A stretch of 64,000 nucleotides of DNA from contig NC_036446.1 of NCBI RefSeq assembly GCF_002775205.1, positions 12,586,565 to 12,650,564 of the forward strand. Direction: 5' to 3'. Position numbers and translations under genes: made by a program. Below are positions 35,853 to 46,891 of this stretch, piece after piece. Within the stretch, counting starts at the first letter, position 1; every line of letters begins with the position of its first letter. The notes below the pieces were generated by a model that was not told the DNA's origin, ran no database searches, and worked only from the letters and a program-made list of their open reading frames with translations. The DNA is from Xiphophorus maculatus. Taxonomy: Eukaryota > Chordata > Actinopteri > Cyprinodontiformes > Poeciliidae.

Positions 35853-36180
35853 AGAATTTGACCAATGACCTTTTTCTACAGGGTGCTCTGGAACCTTCTG
35901 TGGGCATGCCCTTATAAGGGCATGGCTGACCACAACTAATCAGTTACATATGGAACTGATAACAGAGGAATGTGCAAAGTCTCTAACCTCCAGGCAAACA
36001 TCCTAAAAATGGTTAATAGTATTTCACAGAAGAAAAAGGGTCAAGTAAACATCAAACAAAATAATAATATGAAAACATAACCTTTCAAGTAAACTCACAA
36101 GTAAATGAACTTAGATCATTTTTCTAGCACCTGTTCTTTTTATTTGATTCTACAGCTTGGTTAGCTAAGCAAAATGTTAT
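35853..36180. other. Rearranged patch with a piece of Ly6 3' UTR
   Basis: The first 270 bp are unlike other units and include a 20-bp perfect palindrome (35905-35924, core ATGCCCTTATAAGGGCAT). At about 36128-36177 a piece of the Ly6 gene 3' UTR appears (CCTGTTCTTTTTATTTGATT, TTGGTTAGCTAAGCAAAATG). Unit sequence of the shortened type shared with units 5 and 6 then resumes. I see no gene. Confidence 0.5.
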
Positions 36181-36254
36181 TTCACTTCAAATTAGAATCA
36201 CATGGATGCTAACAGTGGAGCATAGCTTATGATTTTGAAGCTTACGAAGACTGG

Positions 36255-37103
36255 TGTAACAGAGAGAAAAGTGTGTATGAATGTGTATGTGAATTTTGCC
36301 CAAAATAATAATAATAGTGTGTATGTGTTTGTAATGAGATTGTTGTATCCATGTGTTTGGAGCCACCTAGTGGTGTGATGAGTGGCTGCATGCAACGGGT
36401 CCTTCAGACGCTCTCGCGGCTTCTCCCACCAGAATTCTGAGGAACGCTGGTGGAGGTAGGTGCGAGAGAGGCAGCTGTTCGCTTTTGGTTTTACTTGGGG
36501 CCATATTTTTCTAGTTCAACAATTAACGAAATACTGTAAGATCATTTAACAATTACAAATATAATTTATAAAGTTTTCTTGTGGTTGGGCTGGAAAAATA
36601 TGACCCTATGAGTGGGAGCTGCAACAGTTGGTGTTTGTGGCTGACCGCTCAGTCACGACGTTAACTGTGTCTTTTATTTTTCAGCTGTTGGACCACTTGC
36701 ATGCAGTCAATCACATTGTGAGAATTTCATTTTATATCACACTAGGTGGGTTCAAAGTGTAAATTTATGAATGTATATATATATTTAGAGAAAAAAAAAT
36801 TGTTTTGTGAATGTAACTGTTAAATGTTAACTGTTAACTGCTGTAGCAGTTGTCTGTTATTTTACTGTTTGATTTTTGGAATAAGAATGTTTTGTTTTGT
36901 TTTTGAAGAATTGTTAAACTATACGATCACATCTAAAAAAAAAAAAAAAAGAAGAAAAATAAAGAATTCTGGGGAACGCTGGTGGAGCTGTTGGACCACT
37001 TGCATGCAGTCAATCACATTGTGAGAATTTCATTTTATATCACACTAGGTGACAACAACCAACCAAGACTATACTGGCGTTGTGAAAAGCAAGAAGGGTT
37101 ACA
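36255..37103 (+). repeat. 5' LTR of the gypsy element
   Basis: It runs from TGTAACAGAG to GGGTTACA, 849 bp. It is longer than the 3' LTR because it holds an extra segment after CAGTCACGACG, within which a stretch of about 65 bp (from CTGTTGGACCACTTGCATGC) occurs twice, near 36685-36748 and 36988-37051. Confidence 0.7.
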
Positions 37104-37104
37104 C

Positions 37105-37125
37105 TGGTGCCGTGACTCCGTGATC
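37105..37125 (+). other. Primer-binding site of the gypsy element
   Basis: TGGTGCCGTGACTCCGTGAT lies two bases after the LTR end, the usual place for the tRNA primer site of LTR elements. Confidence 0.6.
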
Positions 37126-37308
37126 CCTGATCGGCTTGATGCTGTTCGCCCGGGTTGCTGTGTCATCTACCTACAAGCTGCCTCTTCACTTCAAGTCGTG
37201 TCAACACACCTGTGTTACAAGGTTAAAGGACTGAGAGGAGAATATTTATTGCCAATAAGTGACTGATTTTTACTCGAGTGTGTTTTATTTTCATTATTCC
37301 ATTTTGTA

Positions 37309-38874
37309 ATGGCAGAAAGATTCCAACCAAACGTTGAAAATGTGAACAGTCAACGCTCCTTTGGGAGAGGTAGAGGTGTAATGGGTCTCACTTTAGAGTC
37401 AGGAGTGGCAGTTGGGTCGGATTTTTGTGCCTCACCCATGTTACCTGCAAGTAATAGGCCTCAGAGATTAGCTTTCTATCCAGCTGAGACACCTATGGGA
37501 CAGATGTCGTTGGGGGGCCCGAGCCACTCTACATTTAATGCTGGCCATGACTTACAAATATTAAATGACATGATTTATCAGTTAGGTTCACAGATTGGAG
37601 AGTCCATTGCAAATAGATTGTTGTCTTCTGGTGTTGTTGAGGAAAAAGAAACCCAAAATGCCACCTGTTTGAAACAAGATGGTGCACATATTGGAGACAC
37701 TTCTGTCTTTGATAGTCAAAAATTCAATATCATTGTAAAATCAGAAACACCACCACCAATTTTTAGAGGTGAGAATACTGACAAACATACTGTTACTGAG
37801 TGGGTTGAAATGATGAGAGGTTACTTTAGAAGGCAGAACTATAATAGTTCTATACAAACAGAGGAGATTATGGGGAGGCTAATGGGCAGAGCCAGAGATG
37901 TGGTTAAGATTGGTTTTAAAAGTGACCCTTTTTTAAATGCTACATGCTCCCCAGATGTAATTTATAACATGCTGATTCAATACTTCAGTCACACATCCTC
38001 CTGTCTGCCGCTGCAAGACTTCTACTCCACACTGCCATTTCAAAAAGAGGACGCCTTTGACTACTGGATTCGCCTCAACAAAGCTGCAGATATGGCTGAA
38101 GAAGGTTTAAAGCGTCAGGGGAAACAAACTGATGATATGAGCAGTGAAATTGCTAAAATGTTTGTAAAGCACTGCCCTGATGCAGAACTGGCTTCAGTAT
38201 TTAAGTACAAGCAAATACATGAATGGACCTCAAAAGACATTCAGGAGAGGCTAGATGAGCACCAGAGAGAGCGTGTGTCCAGGATCACAACACCAATCCA
38301 CAAACCATCTGCAGCCCCACTGTTCTGCTATGACACACACGTTGAATCCCAAGTCTCTGGTGGTGCACAAAGATCAAATAATGTTTTGTCCTCTTACAAT
38401 GTACAGCCTGCCTCTGAGGCTCCACCAAATTCATGTTCTCCTGTGATGGTACAGAACCAGCAGCTGGCCACTACATTAGATTCCCCTTCTTCACAGTCTT
38501 ACATTCCTGCCCTGCAATCTGCAAAGCAGAACAGCCAGTTCTCACAAGTGCAGTGCCAACCTTTCGCTCCAGTCCCACAAAGTCAGCCGCTCAGTCTGCC
38601 ACAAGAAGGTGCCATGCTTGGAGAGATGATGTCTATGCTCAGGCAGGTACTTGATAAAGTTCAGGTTGGTGGCCAGGTATCATCTGCTCGCCACAAGCGC
38701 ACATGGGGTCGAGCCAGACCTGTTATAAACTGTCGCATATGCAATGATGACAAGCACACCACTGAAGCCCACTGCCGTTCAGACCGCCTTTGTTTCACAT
38801 GCTTCAGCCCTGACCACATGAGGCGCTCTTGTCCAAACAGAGCTGTCCCAACAGAAAATGTGCAGGGAAACTAA
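37309..38874 (+). CDS. Gypsy gag-like polyprotein
   Basis: 521 codons. The N-terminal 130 residues are low in recognisable features. A capsid-like helical region follows (about 145-330), then a Q/P/S-rich linker. A CCHC zinc knuckle (CFTCFSPDHMRRSC, about residues 494-507) close to the C-terminus would bind the element's RNA. The end overlaps the pol frame by 46 nt, and pol lies in the -1 frame relative to gag, consistent with the ribosomal frameshifting known in this family. Fossil viral-like gene. Confidence 0.85.
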   Translation: MAERFQPNVENVNSQRSFGRGRGVMGLTLESGVAVGSDFCASPMLPASNRPQRLAFYPAETPMGQMSLGGPSHSTFNAGHDLQILNDMIYQLGSQIGESIANRLLSSGVVEEKETQNATCLKQDGAHIGDTSVFDSQKFNIIVKSETPPPIFRGENTDKHTVTEWVEMMRGYFRRQNYNSSIQTEEIMGRLMGRARDVVKIGFKSDPFLNATCSPDVIYNMLIQYFSHTSSCLPLQDFYSTLPFQKEDAFDYWIRLNKAADMAEEGLKRQGKQTDDMSSEIAKMFVKHCPDAELASVFKYKQIHEWTSKDIQERLDEHQRERVSRITTPIHKPSAAPLFCYDTHVESQVSGGAQRSNNVLSSYNVQPASEAPPNSCSPVMVQNQQLATTLDSPSSQSYIPALQSAKQNSQFSQVQCQPFAPVPQSQPLSLPQEGAMLGEMMSMLRQVLDKVQVGGQVSSARHKRTWGRARPVINCRICNDDKHTTEAHCRSDRLCFTCFSPDHMRRSCPNRAVPTENVQGN

Positions 38875-41800
38875 GTGACCTGTGCCTGGAGGGAGGCCGC
38901 ATGGGTCAAAGTGATTCCTCCCACATACTTGATGCTGCTGAACTGTACCAAAATATTCAAAGAATAAATGAGTCTGAGAATATTATTATGCAAGACACAC
39001 AAAAAGTAAAAGAAAGTGACAGTTTATTTTACACAAATGTCAAACTTAATGACAAATTAATTCTTGGTGCCATGCTAGATAACGGCTCGATGGCATGCTC
39101 TTTGAGCGATGTAGCCTTACAGTCAATGATTAATGCTGGTGTTGTAATCTCTCACCAGGAGGCTACCAACATTGTATTTGTGGGATGTGGTGGTTCTAGA
39201 GTAAGACCGACCTCAATAGTGGATCTGAATATGGAGATCTATGGATGCCAGTTGTCGGTCCCCACCTTTGTAGTGAAAAACCAACAGACTGATCTGCTTC
39301 TGGGCTCCAATGTCATCAGGCGACTATTGCACCTGTTAAAGAAAGACTCCTCCTACTGGGCAGCAGTTTCCACACCTCACATAGGTCTCCCAGAACTCGA
39401 GGAGTTCCTCTCTCTTCTTGCTGGCCTGGACCGTTGGTCTGGTGAGAATGTCCCAGACAAAGTTGGCACAGTGAGATGTAACACAGCTGTTACTCTGGAG
39501 GCTGGCACTGAGTATCTTATATGGGGCAAACTTCCCAAGGGCACAAAGTTATCACCTGGTTTGACTGTGATGTCTGAGCCCACGTCATCACATTCCGCTC
39601 CCCGTGGCATTTTGGTGGCGAAAGCTGTGATACCACTCTGGGGAGACAGGTTAGTCCCTCTCAAGATTTTAAATGCTTCCAGTGGTCCTGTCACCATACG
39701 TAAGAATGCTAGACTGGCCGATATATACACCTGTCTTGCTATGGAGGACCTAGATATACAAGATGTAACATGCTCATATCAGGCTACCTCTGTCAAACGC
39801 ACTGAAGTTGATTCTGCAATAGAAAACAATGACAATATACAGGAAAGACTGAGAAGTGCTGGTCTGGGGGATCTGGACCTACAGTCTTGTGATGTGTCAG
39901 ATGATTGGCGGAGAAAACTAGCAGATCTAGTGATCAGTTATGAGGATGTCTTCTCCCGCCATCACTTAGACTGTGGAGAGGCAAAAGAATTTGTACACAG
40001 GATCCGGCTCACAGATGAGAGACCCTTTCGGCTGCCCTATCGCCGCGTGCCTCCTGCTGAGTACCAGAAACTCCGTCAAGTCCTGAATGAGATGGAGGAG
40101 AAAGAAATTATACGAAAATCAACGAGTGAATTTGCCTCACCTCTTGTCCTCGTTTGGGAAAAGAACGGTGATTTAAGGATCTGCACAGACTTCAGATGGC
40201 TCAACAGACGGACCCTGAAGGATGCTCATCCCCTACCACATCAGGCTGATTGCTTGGCTGCCTTGGGAGGAAACATGTTCTTTAGCACAATGGACCTCAC
40301 GTCTGGCTTTTACAACATGCCACTCCATGAAGATGACCGTAAATACTCCGCCTTTACAACACCCATGGGGTTGTATGAATACAACAGACTTCCCCAAGGC
40401 CTGTGCAACAGCCCAGCCAACTTTATGAGGATGATGACCTCAATATTCGGTGACCAGAACTTTCTCAGCCTGCTATGTTACCTCGATGATTTGCTGGTGT
40501 TTGGACCATCTGAGGAGGTGGCTCTCGAGAGGTTAGAGATGGTGTTCGGTCGTCTCCGTTACCATAACCTCAAACTGGCTCCAAAGAAATGTTGGCTGCT
40601 GAGAAGATCTGTGAAGTTTCTTGGTCACATAATTGACAAATCTGGTGTTTCTACAGATCCTTCTAAAGTTGAGTCCATCAGCAACATGCTCATTACAGAT
40701 CTCATGGAGCCAGATGGTATCACTCCATCCCATTCATGCATCCGATCATTTCTCGGCATGGTCAACTACTACCAACATTTCATCCCAAACTATTCTGCAA
40801 TTGCCAGACCACTGTTTGACCTACTGGCTGGTGCAAAACAGAAACGCAAACCAAAGATACCCACCAAGCGAAAACTCCAGTTCCGCAAACTGACTCCAGC
40901 TGATTGGACAGACGAGCATCTCTCTGCATTCATGGAGCTTAAAGCAGCTTTGGTTAACTCAGTAATTCTGGCCCACCCAGACTTTAACCGCCCATTTGTC
41001 CTGTCTACCGATGCATCACTAGATGGTTTGGGTGCAGTCCTCTCACAAGTCCAAGAGGGCGAAAGTGTGGCTCGTCCAATAGCATTCGCTAGCAAGTCTC
41101 TCACACGCACTCAAAAGAAATATCCAGCCCACCGTCTCGAGTTTTTAGCACTGAAACGGTCGGTGTGTGACAAATTTAGCCACTGGCTGAAAGGACATGT
41201 ATTTACAGTGTGGACAGACAACAACCCACTCACCCACATTCTCACAAAGCCACGTCTGGATGCCTGTGAACAGAGATGGGTGGCAAAGCTGGCTTCTTAC
41301 GTCTCTGATATTAAATATATCCCTGGCTCTAAAAATGTGGTGGCAGATGCCTTAAGTCGCCATCCCTTTGTCAAATCTGCTGTGGGAAGGAGGCTGTTGC
41401 AGAGCCCATACAGCCAGCTACTTAATGAGGCCCTCCCTGTTTCATCTGGTTCAGTACAAGAGGCTTTCAGACAGTCAAGTGCCAAAGACCAGGACTCCAA
41501 CGTGTTGCACTTACCTGACAGCACAAAGTTTCAGTCCTTCACAAAAGATGATGTTCATGCTCTTCTTGAGACACACAGTGCATGGGAGTCTGCTGCTAGA
41601 GTGCGAGCTGTTGACACCCTTGAACATCTGCCCCAACTGATCCTCCCATCTCAAGATAATCAACCTGTGTTTTCAGAAACTGTATTGAGAGAAAAACAGC
41701 ATAATGACCCTGTGTTATCAAGAGTGTTATACTATGTTAATCGTGGCCGTCGTCCGTCAAGAAGAGAAAGGTCGAATGAACAAACAATGGTCATTAAATA

Positions 41801-43106
41801 CCTCAAACACTGGGAGAAGTTTGCTGTGTCCAATGACATCCTCTACAGACTGTCTAAAGACCAAATTACCCGTAAGAGACGCCACCAGTTCGTGGTCCCT
41901 TATTCTCTCAAGGCTGATGTTCTCAAAGGGATACACGACAATGCTGGTCATCAAGGGCAGTTCAGAAGTTTGGCTATTGCTCGTCAGAGGTTCTTCTGGC
42001 CCCATATTGACCGTGATGTCAAAGAGTATGTTCGCCAGTGTCCCAGATGTGTCATCGCAAAGTCCCCCGATCCAGATGGTCGAGCACCTCTTGAGAGTAT
42101 AAAAACATCTGTACCACTGGAGATTGTGTGTATAGACTTTTGGACAACGGAGGATTCTAACAACAAGTCTATTGATGTGCTGGTTGTAACTGATCATTTT
42201 ACGTGGCTTGCTCAGGCCTTTCCTTGCCGTGACCAATCTGCAAAACAAGTGGCGAGGCAGCTTTGGGACAAGTACTTTTGCATCTATGGTTTTCCTGAGA
42301 GAATCCATTCTGACCAAGGCCCATCCTTTGAAAGTCAGCTCATAAGCGAACTGTTGAAAGTTGCTGGTGTGAGAAAACCCCATACGACCCCCTATCATCC
42401 AATGGGTAACAGCAGTGTGGAACGCTTCAACAGAACACTGGGAAACATGATAAGAGCACTTGCATCAGATGCAAAACAGAATTGGCCACAACAACTTCAG
42501 ACATTGACCTTCATGTACAACTGCACAGTCAATGAAACCACAGGCTATGCCCCTTTTTATCTGATGTATGGGAGAGTGCCATGCCTCCCTGTTGACGTGC
42601 TTTTTAAGAACATTCTCCAAGATCCTGAAATTGGTGGATATGATAAGTATGTACTGTCCCTGACTAAAGATCTTCAAGATGCTATGGCCATAGCTCAAAA
42701 TCATGCAAACAAGGAACAAGATCGACAGGCTGTTCTCTACAATCGCCAAACTAAAGGGAAATCTATTGGGGTTGGCGACCGTGTTTTAGTATCAAACAAG
42801 CGTGAAAGAGGCAAATGCAAAACTGCTGACCGCTGGGAGTCTACTGTGTACACCGTTGTGGGCGTGAACCCTACAACTCACACATATCAAATAAAACACC
42901 CCACCACCGGTCAAGTTCGAGTTGTGCATCGTAACCTCTTGATGCTAGTGAACTTCCTTCCTGTTGAACATCCAGTCAGCCTGTTGACTCTGCTGCCCTC
43001 ACAACTGAAAGCTCTGACATTAACTCTATTTCAGATGTTCTGGGATCAGTCATGCAGGAAACGATTCAAGAATCAGAACACAAGACTGGGTCAGCTCCCT
43101 ATCTGA
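38829..43106 (+). CDS. Gypsy pol polyprotein (PR-RT-RH-IN)
   Basis: A long frame with a retropepsin-like region (about residues 65-155), reverse transcriptase (about 400-600; LPQGLCNSPANF, YLDD near 550), RNase H (from about 724; STDASLDGLGAVLS) and integrase (zinc-binding HDNAGHQGQF...CPRC near 1035-1075; catalytic region IDFW, HSDQGPSFES, GNSSVERFN across about 1100-1195). No chromodomain is evident after the integrase. It copies RNA to DNA and inserts the product, and is useful here only to classify the element. Confidence 0.92.
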   Translation: MSKQSCPNRKCAGKLSDLCLEGGRMGQSDSSHILDAAELYQNIQRINESENIIMQDTQKVKESDSLFYTNVKLNDKLILGAMLDNGSMACSLSDVALQSMINAGVVISHQEATNIVFVGCGGSRVRPTSIVDLNMEIYGCQLSVPTFVVKNQQTDLLLGSNVIRRLLHLLKKDSSYWAAVSTPHIGLPELEEFLSLLAGLDRWSGENVPDKVGTVRCNTAVTLEAGTEYLIWGKLPKGTKLSPGLTVMSEPTSSHSAPRGILVAKAVIPLWGDRLVPLKILNASSGPVTIRKNARLADIYTCLAMEDLDIQDVTCSYQATSVKRTEVDSAIENNDNIQERLRSAGLGDLDLQSCDVSDDWRRKLADLVISYEDVFSRHHLDCGEAKEFVHRIRLTDERPFRLPYRRVPPAEYQKLRQVLNEMEEKEIIRKSTSEFASPLVLVWEKNGDLRICTDFRWLNRRTLKDAHPLPHQADCLAALGGNMFFSTMDLTSGFYNMPLHEDDRKYSAFTTPMGLYEYNRLPQGLCNSPANFMRMMTSIFGDQNFLSLLCYLDDLLVFGPSEEVALERLEMVFGRLRYHNLKLAPKKCWLLRRSVKFLGHIIDKSGVSTDPSKVESISNMLITDLMEPDGITPSHSCIRSFLGMVNYYQHFIPNYSAIARPLFDLLAGAKQKRKPKIPTKRKLQFRKLTPADWTDEHLSAFMELKAALVNSVILAHPDFNRPFVLSTDASLDGLGAVLSQVQEGESVARPIAFASKSLTRTQKKYPAHRLEFLALKRSVCDKFSHWLKGHVFTVWTDNNPLTHILTKPRLDACEQRWVAKLASYVSDIKYIPGSKNVVADALSRHPFVKSAVGRRLLQSPYSQLLNEALPVSSGSVQEAFRQSSAKDQDSNVLHLPDSTKFQSFTKDDVHALLETHSAWESAARVRAVDTLEHLPQLILPSQDNQPVFSETVLREKQHNDPVLSRVLYYVNRGRRPSRRERSNEQTMVIKYLKHWEKFAVSNDILYRLSKDQITRKRRHQFVVPYSLKADVLKGIHDNAGHQGQFRSLAIARQRFFWPHIDRDVKEYVRQCPRCVIAKSPDPDGRAPLESIKTSVPLEIVCIDFWTTEDSNNKSIDVLVVTDHFTWLAQAFPCRDQSAKQVARQLWDKYFCIYGFPERIHSDQGPSFESQLISELLKVAGVRKPHTTPYHPMGNSSVERFNRTLGNMIRALASDAKQNWPQQLQTLTFMYNCTVNETTGYAPFYLMYGRVPCLPVDVLFKNILQDPEIGGYDKYVLSLTKDLQDAMAIAQNHANKEQDRQAVLYNRQTKGKSIGVGDRVLVSNKRERGKCKTADRWESTVYTVVGVNPTTHTYQIKHPTTGQVRVVHRNLLMLVNFLPVEHPVSLLTLLPSQLKALTLTLFQMFWDQSCRKRFKNQNTRLGQLPI

Positions 43107-43810
43107 TGAGCCCCTTGATGTTGCCCCTGTGAATGACTCTGATGGAGATGTTGTCTCTGCAGCACAGGCAGACGGGGAATCTCTGTTGCCCCCTAGTGAG
43201 ATGGACTGTGACAATAATCCCTCAAATGCTTCAGTTGACACACAGAGTGTTTGTCCACACACTTCACTAGTTGCTCAGTCTGTTACTGACACTGACCATG
43301 ACACTATTTACACAGTCAGAACCCGTGTTGGTAGGATAGTCAAGCCTGTCAATAGACTGATCCAGGTGATGACCAACATAGCTGTTAACGACAATGCTAA
43401 TCAGCTTTTTGACAGGGTTTCTAATTCAGTTTTTCAAATGTTCCAGCAGAGACATTTATAGTAATACGTTCTTTTGTAAACTGACCTTTCCTTGTTCTGA
43501 GTTTATTTATTTATTTATTTATTTTAGTAGTGTATATCACCACTGTTGGTACAGGTCCAGGTTTAGTGACCCCATCTACTTTTTGGGCATGGATTATGTG
43601 GGATGTAGGCTGCATCCTGCTTCCAGGAGCTGGCAAGGAATAAGGCGCCACTTTCTTGCCACTTCATCCTTTGTAAAGGATACTATTTCAGTTAGACTTT
43701 GTATATCCATATCAGTCTATTCATGTGATTTATTTATTCATTTATTTATTTTCCATTATGGTGATAATTCAGCACTTTAATCATTTTGGTCAAAATTCAG
43801 CAGGGGTGGG

Positions 43811-44223
43811 TGTAACAGAGAGAAAAGTGTGTATGAATGTGTATGTGAATTTTGCCCAAAATAATAATAATAGTGTGTATGTGTTTGTAATGAGATTGTT
43901 GTATTCATGTGTTTGGAGCCACCTAGTGGTGTGATGAGTGGCTGCATGCAACGGGTCCTTCAGACGCTCTCGCGGCTTCTCCCACCAGAATTCTGAGGAA
44001 CGCTGGTGGAGGTAGGTGCGAGAGAGGCAGCTGTTCGCTATTGTTTTTACTTGGGGCCATATTTTTTTAGTTCAACAATTAACGAAATACTGTAAGATCA
44101 TTTAACAATTACAAATATAATTTATAAAGTTTTCTTGTGGTTGGGCTGGAAAAATATGACCCTATGAGTGGGAGCTGCAACAGTTGGTGTTTGTGGCTGA
44201 CCGCTCAGTCACGACGGGTTACA
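43811..44223 (+). repeat. 3' LTR of the gypsy element
   Basis: 413 bp, TGTAACAGAG to GGGTTACA, preceded by the polypurine-like AGCAGGGGTGGG. The unit sequence CTAGTGAGATTTG resumes immediately. Confidence 0.85.
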
Positions 44224-44393
44224 CTAGTGAGATTTGTTGAGTATCAGTGACGTTAACGTCTGACGAACACGGCCTTTAAGATTCAGGTCACATTTGAAAA
44301 GATCGGATACGAATCAAATACACAAGTTGCCTGGGTCGCTTTCGAAAAAATGCGACCTGTATTCAGACTATCAGCTATAGGTCGCATTACAGC
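44224..44393. mobile_element. Tail of the DNA-transposon remnant (unit 4)
   Basis: Only the distal third of the remnant seen whole at 7033-7575 is present; it ends at the same ATTACAGC before a long A tract. Confidence 0.45.
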
Positions 44394-44924
44394 AAAAAAA
44401 AAAAAAAAAAAAAACAGGAAGTGGAAACTGCAGTGCTTATGATGAGCGTAATATGCTTCACTTAGCTCCTTGATATGAAAAATAGGAAGTTGAATTTTGG
44501 GTTTAAATTCAAGTTCCTATCGCTATGCAAACCCTCCACACCTTCTGACCTCCTGTATGCAAAAATCTACATATAATTGCTTTGAATTATACTATTATAC
44601 TCAATAGCAATCATTGCATGTACACATGCACATAATCACACAAAGAACCGTTGTTCACTTGGAGTTTTCAGGATTTCAACAGGTGATTGTTTTAACTGCA
44701 GTTAAATATGAACAAACTGTCTTCAAAAACTCAATAAAGTTCACAGTTTCCTAACGTTGAAGTCCAGAATGAACGTGTTCAAAGCATCCAAGTTTATAGA
44801 AAGCCATCAAGCTCACATATACATAAAATATGACTTTTAGCACCTAAACAGCTCTTTATCTGTGAGCGGCACATGTGGTTTTTGTGTTCAACGTCTGCAG
44901 GCTGTTCTTGAGAAAACATCTCAA

Positions 44925-45059
44925 CTCATTATCGTTTCTTCCCGTGTGAAGAACTACAGCTAAGCTCCCTCAGCACATTCAGGCTAGCTTGGCTCCGCTT
45001 AACCGATCCTAGGAAGACGCCGCTGACCGCAGTACCAGGACAGGCCTGCGCTGTGCTCG
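44925..45059 (+). promoter_or_regulatory. Candidate 5' non-coding exon of gene 5
   Basis: GTAAGT donor from 45060. Confidence 0.4.
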
Positions 45060-45509
45060 GTAAGTGCTTGGAAAGAAACATTTCTTCAGTTAAACAGGCG
45101 TTTGAAGCAGCTACCGCGTAAAGGCGGGCTGCTTTTATAGCTACTTTGTTTTAATTAACGGAGCAACTAGCATTTGTGTTGGCTAAGCTAACGCGTTAAG
45201 GCGGGCTTGGGCACTTTTAATATTTTTTGCTGCAATAATTAAATACTCAGACTTATAAAAACAATCTAGACAAACATCAAGGATTTTACCAGATAATTAT
45301 TTTTTCAGAAGAGCTCATATCATACAGCATTTTCCTTGTATTCAATTAGAGCGCTGTGATTGGATAAAAAAATGGCCTGTTTTTCATTGTGCTTCTTTTT
45401 GCATCCACTACAAATCTGCCAGTCACAAACAGGAGGATCTGCTTATTTAGGGGAGGTGTAAAACTGGGAGTAGATCCCCTCCAAGGAAATCCTGTGATCC
45501 ATCAGCAAA

Positions 45510-46891
45510 ATGTTCCTCTTCACTTTGGTGCTGGTGGTGCTGTTTCTACCGGAAGGCAAGTTTTTGATTACGATTAATATTATTCTAACATTGCATTATT
45601 TAGTGTGATTTCATTATATTTAGATTTTCTCCCATTAAAAATTACAATAATAATCTCTTTTCTACTTTTCTTGTTAAACCTTTCAAACTTTTTCTTTCCC
45701 CTCTCTATTTTGTGCTGATGTGATTCAGCCATTTTGTCTTGGTTAAGAAAAGGATTTTGGCATTTAGAAATAATTTTATATAATAGTTTCCTTCATACTT
45801 TTGTTGACAATAAATGTTCATTTTCTCTTTGTTTTAATTAGCTGACAACCTGAAATGTAAATGTGAATCTGACTCCGATGAAACTTGCGCTAATGAAATA
45901 ACTGAATGTTCCTCAAAGAACGATAGTTGTTCAGTAACAACACAAGTCTATTATTTAGGTACGTATTTGTGAGGTTTCCTGTTGATGATTCTTAGTTTGG
46001 GAACTCATCAGTTTAAAATTTGTGTTCTTTAATTACAGGTGGTGCAAAGTCTGAGCACATCTCCAAAGGTTGCATTACGTCTGAACTGTGTATTAATTAC
46101 TCTGTCAGCTATGGAGCTTACAGAGTTGTACAAAACAGCAAGTGCTGCAGTGAAGATCTCTGCAACGCCCAGATTAACTACACAAAACTTGGTAATTAAT
46201 TCATTGATTATGTTTTTCAATACTTTGCACAATTTGAATTTGCAGTGCTCACAAACGTTTTTTAACTAACTATAGATTTGGATTAAAAAACAGAATACAC
46301 GTAGTTTTGTAATTCCAGCTTCATATACATGTTTTAGAAGAAACAAGTTGGTGACAAAAAATTAAAGCTTTTAAGAAAAAATTATAATAATTCTTAATTT
46401 CTTTTCAACTGAATAACTATCTCTGTATTTTAGTCTCCACTCCAAATAGAAAAAAGTGCTACAGCTGTGATGAAGAAAACTGCATGAAAACCCTTAAATG
46501 TGTAGGGGATGAAAACTACTGCATTGATGTAAAAGGTAAGAGGCCAACATGTTTGCATGCTTCATATTTATCATCACAAGAACATTAAGACCAGATACAA
46601 ATGTGTTACTTGTATCATAACTTTATTTTCATTTTCGCAGGACATGCAGTAGGAGTAACTATGATGTCGAAGGGATGTGCCTCTAAGTTGGTGTGCTCAG
46701 GTCATTATTTTTCAGTGTTGAATCCGTCAGCTTCACGGCCCCCTGGAGCAAAGGTTAGCTGCTGCCGGGGCAACTACTGCAACAGCGCTAGCAGCACCAT
46801 CAGCCCAGGAAGCAAAAGCAGCGCCAGCAGCACCAGTCCCACCCTGCTGCTCCTGTTGGTGCCTCTGTTGTTTTCTAACTTATTTTCTTAG
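45510..46891 (+). CDS. Gene 5: two-domain Ly6/uPAR GPI-anchored protein
   Basis: Exons 45510-45555, 45842-45958, 46039-46191, 46434-46535 and 46641-46891 give 222 residues. LU1 has the strongly acidic loop ESDSDETCANEITEC. LU2 opens RKKCYSCDEENC and carries VTMMSKGCASKLVCSGHYFS followed by VLNPSASRPPGAKV, the most divergent second-domain loop of the array. All 20 domain cysteines remain. The exon 5 acceptor reads TTTTCGCAG rather than TTTTCACAG, still a good acceptor. The stem is the long [11 protein letters not shown] form. Poly(A) signal at 47055-47060. Confidence 0.9.

Larger units (their letters stand above)
36255..44223 (+). mobile_element. Ty3/gypsy LTR retrotransposon, nearly whole
   Basis: An 8-kb element bounded by two LTRs and a short CTGG/CTAG target duplication. 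Inside are a primer-binding site, a gag-type frame (37309-38874), a pol frame (38829-43106), a short frame (43129-43461) and a polypurine tract. The domain order protease, RT, RNase H, integrase is that of Ty3/gypsy. The shared LTR regions differ at only a handful of positions in about 410 bp, so the insertion is recent on an evolutionary scale. It looks close to whole, with perhaps one break. Treated as a fossil. Confidence 0.92.
27490..45509 (+). repeat. Array unit 4 (18 kb), the most heavily invaded
   Basis: The gene itself is stretched by a hAT in intron 1 and a composite element in intron 3. Downstream, 33250-35850 follows unit 1. From 35853 a foreign patch (to 36180) replaces the exon 4 stump of the minus-strand relic and the MITE. 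A gypsy element (36255-44223) follows, then the tail of the DNA-transposon remnant (44224-44393) and the plain spacer to the candidate 5' exon of gene 5. CTCF-type matches: 35360-35373 (-, perfect), 35423-35436 (+, one mismatch), 35752-35765 (+, one mismatch). Confidence 0.85.

Noticed and set aside
40222-42398. Frames on both strands inside the gypsy pol region
   Set aside because: Shadows of the long pol frame, which carries all the recognisable motifs.
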